Assembly (NCBI GenBank): GCA_019083985.1
Contig: JAHRCV010000003.1
Span: forward strand, 124,001-188,000
Length of the DNA: 64,000 nucleotides
Source: Rhizobiales bacterium TNE-4
Lineage (GTDB): Bacteria; Pseudomonadota; Alphaproteobacteria; Rhizobiales; Beijerinckiaceae
Reading direction: 5' to 3'
Below are positions 55,954 through 62,466 of this stretch, one piece after another; the stretch's first letter is position 1, and every line of letters begins with the position of its first letter. The position numbers and the translations under genes are program-made. The notes under the pieces were generated by a model, which was not told where the DNA came from, made no database searches, and saw only the letters and a program-made list of their open reading frames with translations.

Positions 55954-56293
55954 CGCGCCGGGTCCGTTGCGCTAGAGCTGATGCCATTAACGCAATGAAC
56001 CACGTGCGCAGGTTGTTACTCGCCTGCCCGGCTGTAAAACGAGAATCACGTAGCGCTTGATTAGCTGCATCCAGATTGCCATTCGACCAATCAACCACCA
56101 GTTGTGACAGAAGACGCTGATTTTTGATGATCCCGTCGAGTAGCGCAAAGAGCTAATCGAGATCGTTTCGTGTAAGGGCGAACTCCAAATAATCTTGATG
56201 AGGAATAGCAATCCACTGATCCAGCAATTGCTGCGGGATTCCAATTGGCCGCGGTAAATAGTCGTCTGGGGTGGTCGATGGCGTATCCTGCAT
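55937..56293 (-). pseudogene. 118-codon gene interrupted by one amber codon
   Basis: Reading from ATG 56293, the frame runs MQDTPSTTPDDYLPRP..., reaches RNDLD, hits TAG at 56153-56155 (codon 47), then continues coherently LFALLDGIIKNQRLLSQ... to TGA at 55937. Both halves look like one helical protein, and CAG to TAG would be a one-base change (Gln in DLDQLF). No family is recognised. The 3' end overlaps the next gene by 17 bp, as in a two-gene cassette. A pseudogene is likeliest; a sequencing error or amber suppression are alternatives. Confidence 0.6.
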
Positions 56294-56304
56294 GCTTTAT
56301 TGTT

Positions 56305-56318
56305 ACGTTACGTAATGT
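56305..56318. promoter_or_regulatory. near-palindrome upstream of the cassette
   Basis: ACGTTACGTAATGT is a 14-bp palindrome with one mismatched pair and a perfect TTACGTAA core, 12 bp before the start of the interrupted gene and also near the end of the RluA-type gene. It could be an operator for the cassette; chance occurrence is possible. Confidence 0.3.
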
Positions 56319-56323
56319 TAAGG

Positions 56324-57028
56324 TCAAGCCTCGACGCCACACGCTGCAAACGCCACTTTCATCGCGTCGGGCAAAGGGGCTGTCACACTCACTGGTGGTT
56401 TATTTTTCGAAATCGGAATCGTGATCGCGCGCGCATGCAGATGGAGCCCCGGCCCACCTTCACGCGGCGCCGAGCCATAAATGGGATCACCGAGAATGGG
56501 CCAACCCATCGCCGAACAATGCACGCGCAATTGATGCGTACGTCCCGTCAACGGTTCGAGCGCAAGCGCGGTCAAGCCATCGCCGCGTCCCATCACGCGC
56601 CAGCGCGTCTGTGAGGGTTGGCCTTCGGGATCGACCTTCATCCACCAACCGCGCGTCGGATCCTTGCGGCCGAGCGGCAGATCGATCAGGCCTTCATCGT
56701 CTTGAGGCCCGCCTTCGACGACGGCCCAATAGGTTTTGTCGATGAGGCCCTTCTTGAAGAGATCGCCGAGCTTTTCGAGCGCCTTGCGGTGCCGCCCCAG
56801 TACGAGGCAACCCGACGTGTCGCGATCAAGCCGATGCGCGAGCGCGGGCGGGTTCGGTAGGCCGAATTGCAGCTGGCCGAAATGCGCTTCGAGATTGTCA
56901 TGCGTGCCGAAAGCCGCCTGCGGGCCTTTGTGGCAGGCCATGCCGGCCGGTTTGTTGATGATCAGCATCAACCCGTCGCGGTAGAGAAGACGGCTTTCAA
57001 GGTCGATGAGGGGCGCGGGTTCAACCAT
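56324..57028 (-). CDS. RluA-family pseudouridine synthase
   Basis: The 234 aa protein has the catalytic loop ALAHRLDRDTSGCLVLGR with the nucleophile Asp, plus LIINKPAGMACHKG and LTGRTHQLRVHCSAMG of the RluA/TruC group. No S4 domain is present, so it resembles compact synthases such as TruC or RluA that modify tRNA or 23S rRNA; the target site cannot be assigned. It is divergent from ftsY, and the mobile-looking cassette is inserted between it and mtaB. Confidence 0.9.
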   Translation of the reverse strand: MVEPAPLIDLESRLLYRDGLMLIINKPAGMACHKGPQAAFGTHDNLEAHFGQLQFGLPNPPALAHRLDRDTSGCLVLGRHRKALEKLGDLFKKGLIDKTYWAVVEGGPQDDEGLIDLPLGRKDPTRGWWMKVDPEGQPSQTRWRVMGRGDGLTALALEPLTGRTHQLRVHCSAMGWPILGDPIYGSAPREGGPGLHLHARAITIPISKNKPPVSVTAPLPDAMKVAFAACGVEA

Positions 57029-57079
57029 GCCTCCGCTTAGCGCTTCTAAAGCCTGCCGGAAACCGCTATTCGGAACCCC

Positions 57080-58093
57080 ATGAGCACCGATGCGCCCAAA
57101 CCCGGCCTCTTGTCCCGCCTGTTCGGCGGCGGCAAGCCCGCTGACACTGTCTCCGCAGCAGCGGAGGCCGCGCCGAAACTCTCCTGGTGGCAGCGCCTGA
57201 AGGGCGGGCTCGCACGCTCATCGACCTCCATCGGCCAAGGCATCACAGACCTCTTCACCAAGAAGAAGCTCGATGCGGAGACGCTGGAAGATTTCGAGGA
57301 CGTGCTGATCCGCGCCGACCTCGGACTGACCGTATCCGCCCGTATCGTCGAAGCGATCGGCAAGGGCCGCTATGGCAAGGAGCTTGAGGACAGCGAGGTC
57401 AAAGCCATTCTCGCTGGCGAAATCGAGAAAGTGCTGACGCCGGTGGCAAAGCCGCTTGTCGTCGATGCTGCCCAACGCCCCTTTGTCATTCTGATGGTCG
57501 GGGTGAACGGGTCCGGCAAGACAACCACCATCGGCAAGCTCGCGGCCAAATTTCGCAGCGAAGGCCGAAGCGTGATGCTGGCTGCAGGCGACACGTTCCG
57601 CGCCGCGGCGATTGAGCAGCTGAAGGTTTGGGGTGAGCGCACGGGCGCCACCGTCATCGCTCGTGACCAAGGGGCCGATGCGGCTGGCCTTGCTTACGAC
57701 GCGTTGCAGCAGGCGCGCGCTGAAAACACCGATATCTTGATGATCGACACAGCGGGGCGCTTACAGAACCGCGCCGAGCTGATGGCCGAACTCGAAAAGA
57801 CTGTACGGGTGATTAAGAAGCTTGAACCCTCTGCGCCGCATGCCGTTTTGCTCACGCTTGATGCCACGGTCGGCCAGAACGCGCTGTCTCAGGTTGAGAT
57901 CTTCGGCAAGATTGCCGGTGTCACAGGTCTTGTGATGACGAAGCTCGATGGCACAGCCCGCGGTGGCATTCTTGTCGCGTTGGCCGAGAAATTTGGCCTG
58001 CCTGTGCATTTCATCGGCGTCGGTGAAAGTGTCGAGGATCTCGAAACCTTCACCGCCGATGAATTTGCCCGCGCGATTGCGGGATTGGATTAG
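57080..58093 (+). CDS. ftsY: signal recognition particle receptor FtsY
   Basis: FtsY docks SRP-ribosome complexes at the inner membrane. The 337 aa protein has a short N-terminal region, the helical N domain (about 35-120) and the GTPase G domain: G1 VGVNGSGKTTTIGKLA (about 140-155), AAGDTFRAAAIEQL, DTAGRLQNRAELM, TKLDGTARGG and IGVGESVEDLETFTADEF at the end. The acidic A domain of E. coli FtsY is mostly missing, as is common in alphaproteobacteria. Confidence 0.96.
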   Translation: MSTDAPKPGLLSRLFGGGKPADTVSAAAEAAPKLSWWQRLKGGLARSSTSIGQGITDLFTKKKLDAETLEDFEDVLIRADLGLTVSARIVEAIGKGRYGKELEDSEVKAILAGEIEKVLTPVAKPLVVDAAQRPFVILMVGVNGSGKTTTIGKLAAKFRSEGRSVMLAAGDTFRAAAIEQLKVWGERTGATVIARDQGADAAGLAYDALQQARAENTDILMIDTAGRLQNRAELMAELEKTVRVIKKLEPSAPHAVLLTLDATVGQNALSQVEIFGKIAGVTGLVMTKLDGTARGGILVALAEKFGLPVHFIGVGESVEDLETFTADEFARAIAGLD

Positions 58094-58123
58094 CGCTTAG
58101 TTTTATTCTGAGCCATATCCATG

Positions 58124-58200
58124 CGTCATTGCGCGGAGGCCGCTACGGCCGACATAGCAATCCATATGTCGCCACGGCGCTTGCGCGCCTCGCAATGACG
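58124..58200. repeat. intergenic palindromic repeat (REP-like)
   Basis: A 77-bp element has perfect 10-bp terminal inverted arms CGTCATTGCG (58124-58133) and CGCAATGACG (58191-58200). The interior contains AGCAATCCAT and further complementary stretches. This CGTCATTGCG...AGCAATCC...CGCAATGACG form is a familiar interspersed intergenic repeat in alphaproteobacteria. Only one copy is in the window. Confidence 0.8.
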
Positions 58201-58231
58201 ACAATTCCCTCATCGTGAGGAGCGATGTCCC

Positions 58232-58933
58232 TCACACAACTTTCACTTTGATCTCGCCGAGACCTTCGATGGAACCGGTCATTGTCTGGCCGCGCTCCAC
58301 TTTGCCGACGCCTTCCGGCGTACCCGACAAAATGATGTCCCCTGCTTCAAGCTTGTAATAACGCGACAAGATCGCGATCTGCTCCGGCACCGACCAGATC
58401 ATATCCGCCAAATTGGCATTCTGTTTCATCACGCCATCGACAGCGAGACGGATCGCGCCCTGTGACAGATGACCAATTTCAGAAGCCGGCACCAAGGCAC
58501 CAATCGGCGCGGAGCGATCACCGCTTTTGGCGACTTCCCATGGACGCGCCAATTTCTTGGCCTCATCCTGCAAATCACGCCGTGTCATATCAAGCGCGAC
58601 TGCATAACCAAATACATGGTTGAGCGCGTCGGTTTCGGCGATGTTTTCGCCGCCTTTCGACAGGGCCACCGCCATCTCGATCTCGAAATGATAATTCGAC
58701 GTCATTGGCGGATAGGGATGGTTGAGAACCCCACCTTCCGGCACGAGATCGACCGCGTCAGATGCCTTCTGAAAGAAGAACGGCGGATCACGCGTCGGGT
58801 CGCCGCCCATTTCGCGCGTATGCGCGGCATAATTGCGACCGATGCAATAGATGCGGCGGACCGGGAAGAGCTTGGAGGATCCGCGCACCGGAATGGCAGC
58901 ACGCGGCGGAGGAGCAATGACATAGTCGGACAC
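58232..58933 (-). CDS. fumarylacetoacetate hydrolase family protein
   Basis: The 233 aa protein has the FAH fold: IYCIGRNYAAHTREMGGDP near the N-terminus, FFFQKASDAV, the metal-binding glutamates in YHFEIEMAVALSKGG with the downstream Asp in VALDMTRRDLQ, and LSGTPEGVGKVERG. It resembles fumarylpyruvate/acylpyruvate hydrolases, which cleave C-C bonds in aromatic breakdown. No other aromatic-degradation genes are near, so the substrate remains open. Confidence 0.9.
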   Translation of the reverse strand: MSDYVIAPPPRAAIPVRGSSKLFPVRRIYCIGRNYAAHTREMGGDPTRDPPFFFQKASDAVDLVPEGGVLNHPYPPMTSNYHFEIEMAVALSKGGENIAETDALNHVFGYAVALDMTRRDLQDEAKKLARPWEVAKSGDRSAPIGALVPASEIGHLSQGAIRLAVDGVMKQNANLADMIWSVPEQIAILSRYYKLEAGDIILSGTPEGVGKVERGQTMTGSIEGLGEIKVKVV

Positions 58934-59042
58934 GAGGCAGTTCCTTGCAGTGAGACTGGCGGCAACCCTCAGGCTCCGCTAGAAGACGGGCCTGACCTTA
59001 TCGAAAGCCACCTCCGGCGAGAAGCCCAGCTAGCGATCACGC

Positions 59043-59633
59043 ATGACCAGTGAATTGAAGCCCGGCACCGGGCAGGACGCCCCTTCGAAGGACGAAAATC
59101 CGCTCATCAAGCTGGCGCTGGAAATGGGCCCGTTGGTGCTGTTTTTCGTTACCAATGCGAAGGCCGGGATCTTCGCAGCCACGGCCGTCTTCATGGGAGC
59201 GGTCGTCATCTCGCTGGGTCTGTCCCGCGTCCTTCTCAAACAATGGCCAATCATGCCGCTCGTCTCGGCGGTTGTCGTGCTGATCTTCGGCGGGCTGACG
59301 CTGTATTGGGAAAATGAACTTTTCATCAAATTGAAGCCGACCATCGTCAATACCCTGTTCGGCATTGCGCTTCTGATCGGCCTCGCCTTTGGCAAACCCT
59401 TGCTCTCACTGGTGATGGGCAGCGTGTTTTCGCTCACAGACGAGGGCTGGAAGAAGCTGACCTTCCGTTGGGCCTTGTTCTTTTTCGTACTCGCTTTTCT
59501 CAACGAGATCGTCTGGCGCACGCAGAGCAATGATTTTTGGGTGAATTTCAAAGTCTTCGGCATCATGCCGATCACGATCATCTTCGCGCTGGCGCAGACG
59601 CCACTGCTCAAAAAATACGAAAAGACGGACTAA
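59043..59633 (+). CDS. yciB: inner membrane septation protein YciB/IspA-like
   Basis: The 196 aa protein has about five membrane helices and the YciB/septation protein A pattern: LALEMGPLVLFFVTNAKAG, SAVVVLIFGGLTLYWENELFIKLKPTIVNTLFGIALLIGLAFGKPLL and LTFRWALFFFVLAFLNEIVWR. Loss of YciB alters septation and envelope elongation in several bacteria; its precise activity is unknown. Its stop abuts the stop of ccmG. The order ftsY-yciB-ccmG is typical for Rhizobiales. Confidence 0.93.
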   Translation: MTSELKPGTGQDAPSKDENPLIKLALEMGPLVLFFVTNAKAGIFAATAVFMGAVVISLGLSRVLLKQWPIMPLVSAVVVLIFGGLTLYWENELFIKLKPTIVNTLFGIALLIGLAFGKPLLSLVMGSVFSLTDEGWKKLTFRWALFFFVLAFLNEIVWRTQSNDFWVNFKVFGIMPITIIFALAQTPLLKKYEKTD

Positions 59634-60218
59634 TCACTTCTTCTGCGCGGCCGCGGTGATAGCGGCAGCCAATTTGCCGGTGCGGATCTCGGGTGTGATC
59701 GGCCCGACATGCTTGTAGACGATCGTCCCATCGGGTGCGATCACGAAGGTTTCCGGCACGCCATACACGCCCCATTCGACGCCGGCACGGCCGGAAGGAT
59801 CGACGCCGACTGCCGCATACGGATTGCCAAGCGAGCCGAGGAAGCGGCGCGCATTCTCATCCTTGTCCTTGTAATTGAAACCGATGAGACGGATGTCGCT
59901 GCGCTTGGCGAGCTCCAGCAATTCAGGATGCTCATCGCGGCATGGCCCGCACCATGACGCGAAAATGTTGACGAGCGTCACCGCACCCTTGAGCGCGGCA
60001 GGGTCGAGCCCCGGCATGTTCAAACCCTGCAGCGGCGGCAAGGCTGTGGCCGGTGCGGCTTTGCCAATCAGCGCGCTTGGCAATTTCGAGATGTTGCCGC
60101 CGGAATCACGCGATTGATCGATGCGGAGCAAGAAGATCGCTGCAAGCGCCGCAAACGCCAAGGCGGGCAAGAGGAGCCATTTGCGGCTCGATGGCGCGGG
60201 CGCTGGCTCTCCGCTCAT
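59634..60218 (-). CDS. ccmG: cytochrome c maturation thiol-disulfide oxidoreductase CcmG/DsbE
   Basis: CcmG reduces apocytochrome c cysteines before heme attachment. The 194 aa protein has an N-terminal membrane anchor (about 12-30) and a periplasmic thioredoxin fold with ASWCGPCRDEHPEL, the acidic insert NYKDKDENARRFL and the cis-Pro region YGVPETFVI. The start shares bases with the ccmD stop (TGATG). It is the last of ccmC-ccmD-ccmG. Confidence 0.94.
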   Translation of the reverse strand: MSGEPAPAPSSRKWLLLPALAFAALAAIFLLRIDQSRDSGGNISKLPSALIGKAAPATALPPLQGLNMPGLDPAALKGAVTLVNIFASWCGPCRDEHPELLELAKRSDIRLIGFNYKDKDENARRFLGSLGNPYAAVGVDPSGRAGVEWGVYGVPETFVIAPDGTIVYKHVGPITPEIRTGKLAAAITAAAQKK

Positions 60219-60388
60219 CAGCCTTGCTCCGAGCGGCGGCGAATGCCCCGCGCTTCAAGCGCGGCGAGCGCACGCGCCTGTTGCGCGCCATCAATCAGCG
60301 TCAAGCCAATGACGGCGCCAAGAATGACGACAACGAAGCCATAGGCTGCGACGATGAAACCCCAATGCTCTCCGAGAAAGGCTTCCAT
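60218..60388 (-). CDS. ccmD: heme exporter protein CcmD
   Basis: A 56 aa protein, MEAFLGEHWGFIVAAYG..., with one membrane helix (about 9-31) and a basic tail (QQARALAALEARGIRRR), exactly the size and layout of CcmD, which helps release holo-CcmE from CcmABC. The stop overlaps the ccmG start and its ATG overlaps the ccmC stop, so all three are tightly coupled. Confidence 0.92.
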   Translation of the reverse strand: MEAFLGEHWGFIVAAYGFVVVILGAVIGLTLIDGAQQARALAALEARGIRRRSEQG

Positions 60389-61164
60389 CACACGCCCTCC
60401 CGCGCAGCGCGCATGCCGAGCGTCTGCACCCGGCGGCGGAGAATTTCATTCCGCATGCCCATCAAATGCAGCGCGATGAAGAGCGCCAGAAATGCGACCG
60501 CCATGATCAGGAGCGGCCAGAGCATCGAAGGATGAATCGATGGTCCACCCATCTTCACCACGCTTGCCGGTTGATGCAGCGTGTTCCACCAATCGACGGA
60601 AAATTTCACGATCGGAATGTTGAGAAATCCAACAAGCGTCAAAAGGGCCGCCGCGCGGGCCGCACGCGTTTGATCTTCGATGGCGCTCCAAAGAGCAATG
60701 AGACCGCAATACATCAGAAACAGCACGAGAACGGAAGTGAGCCGTGCATCCCACACCCACCACGTGCCCCACATTGGACGACCCCAAAGCGCGCCCGTGA
60801 CAAGGCAAATCAAAGTGAACGCAGCGCCCAAAGGGGCCATCGCTTTTTGCGACACATCGGCGAGCGGATGTTTCCACACCAGCGTGCCAAGCGCTGACAA
60901 GGCCATCAGCGTGTAACCGCCCATCGCGATCCATGCAGCGGGCACATGCACATACATGATCTTCACTGTATGGCCCTGCTGATAATCTTCAGGTGCCACG
61001 GCGAAGACGAGATAGAGGCCGATGGTGGCCAGCAGCACGGCGATACCCGTCAGGATCGGAATGAGTGTTTTTGCCAAGGCGAGAAATCGCGTTGGATTGG
61101 CAAGCGCAATGAGAGACAGGCCGCCTGATGGTGCAGGCGGAGGGGCGGAACGTGTCTCCGTCAT
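60388..61164 (-). CDS. ccmC: heme exporter membrane protein CcmC
   Basis: CcmC delivers heme to CcmE. The 258 aa protein has six membrane helices and the periplasmic tryptophan-rich WWD-type motif WGRPMWGTWWVWDARLTS, with heme-ligating His in KIMYVHVPAAW and in NTLHQPAS. It overlaps the CorC-type gene upstream by 4 bp. In most Rhizobiales ccmA and ccmB precede ccmC; here they do not. Confidence 0.95.
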   Translation of the reverse strand: MTETRSAPPPAPSGGLSLIALANPTRFLALAKTLIPILTGIAVLLATIGLYLVFAVAPEDYQQGHTVKIMYVHVPAAWIAMGGYTLMALSALGTLVWKHPLADVSQKAMAPLGAAFTLICLVTGALWGRPMWGTWWVWDARLTSVLVLFLMYCGLIALWSAIEDQTRAARAAALLTLVGFLNIPIVKFSVDWWNTLHQPASVVKMGGPSIHPSMLWPLLIMAVAFLALFIALHLMGMRNEILRRRVQTLGMRAAREGV

Positions 61165-62459
61165 TCTGCGGCCCTCCGTCGGCCGAGCGGGGTGATCTTA
61201 AGCGCCGTAATCCGGTTCTTCGATTTGCGGATCACCTGAAAACGATAACCATAGAAGGTGAACACCTGCCCCGGATCCGGAATGGCGCGCGCCTCATGAA
61301 TGACAAGGCCGGCAATGGTGGTGGCTTCCTCATCCGGCAGGCTCCAATCCATGGCGCGATTGAGATCGCGGATCGGCACGGAGCCATCGACATTCACAGA
61401 ACCGTCGGTTTGCGGGCGCACGCCCGTTACGGCAACGTCATGCTCATCCTTGATGTCGCCGACAATCTCTTCGAGAATGTCTTCGAGCGTCACAAGGCCC
61501 ATCACCTCGCCATATTCGTCGACGACGAGTGCGAAATGCGATTTGCGCGACAGAAAAGCGCGCAGCTGATCGGGCAGCGAGGTCGTATCCGGCACGAACC
61601 AAGGATCGGTCGCCACGCCCCGCACATCGAGCTTGGATGCGTCGCCCTTCACCATGTCGAGCGCGCGCAGCAAATCTTTCGCATGCAGAATGCCGATGAT
61701 GTTGTCGGGCGTCTCCGACCAGAGCGGCAGGCGCGTATAGGGAGAGGCGAGCACTTCGCGCACGATTGCTTGCGGTTCCTGATCGGCGCAGATCGTCCGC
61801 ATGCGGATGCGATGCACCATCACATCCGACACTTCGAGCTCACCAAGATCGATGAGCCCGCCAATCATGTTGCGCGCTTCACGCTCCACGCCGCCTTCGC
61901 GGTGCAGGAGATCGACCGTGCCGCGCAATTCTTCCTGCGGCGAGAGCACAGATTGGTTTTCGCCAATCTTGACGCCGAACGGACGCAACAGCAGCCGCAC
62001 AATGGCTTCGATCGTGATGGCCAAAGGCCCCAAAAGAGCGACAACGATGGCGACCGGCTTAGCAAGCAGAAGCGCGGTACGGTCAGGCGCTTTGATCGCG
62101 ACCGTCTTCGGCATCACTTCGGAGAAGATGATGACAAGGATCGACATGACAATCGTGGCATAGATCACGCCTTCCGCGCCGAAGATCGCGACGAGCACGC
62201 TCGTGGTGAAGGCCGAGGCGCCGATATTGACGATGTTATTGCCAATCAGCATCGCACCGATCAGGCGCTCGCGCATCAGCAGCAATTTGTTGACGGTGCG
62301 GGCGCGGCTGTCGCCACCATTTTCAAGCGCGTGCATGCGCGCGCGCGATGCCGCAGTCAGTGCGGTTTCCGCACCGGAGAAGAAAGCGGACAGCGCCAGA
62401 CAGAAGATGACGATCGCCAGCGCGATCCAGGGACTAAGGTCGGTGTCGATCGATTCCAT
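61161..62459 (-). CDS. HlyC/CorC-family transporter (CNNM-type)
   Basis: The 432 aa protein has a DUF21/CNNM membrane domain with four helices (about 9-35, 65-90, 95-118 and 128-155; includes FFSGAETALTAASRARM), a CBS pair (about 205-325; DVMVHRIRMRTICAD, FALVVDEYGEVMGLVTLEDILEEIVGDI) and a C-terminal CorC/HlyC domain (about 340-425). Related proteins are implicated in magnesium or cobalt export or resistance. It lies 7 bp after the shikimate-pathway fusion gene and overlaps ccmC by 4 bp. Confidence 0.92.
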   Translation of the reverse strand: MESIDTDLSPWIALAIVIFCLALSAFFSGAETALTAASRARMHALENGGDSRARTVNKLLLMRERLIGAMLIGNNIVNIGASAFTTSVLVAIFGAEGVIYATIVMSILVIIFSEVMPKTVAIKAPDRTALLLAKPVAIVVALLGPLAITIEAIVRLLLRPFGVKIGENQSVLSPQEELRGTVDLLHREGGVEREARNMIGGLIDLGELEVSDVMVHRIRMRTICADQEPQAIVREVLASPYTRLPLWSETPDNIIGILHAKDLLRALDMVKGDASKLDVRGVATDPWFVPDTTSLPDQLRAFLSRKSHFALVVDEYGEVMGLVTLEDILEEIVGDIKDEHDVAVTGVRPQTDGSVNVDGSVPIRDLNRAMDWSLPDEEATTIAGLVIHEARAIPDPGQVFTFYGYRFQVIRKSKNRITALKITPLGRRRAAE

Positions 62460-62466
62460 GGATGGA

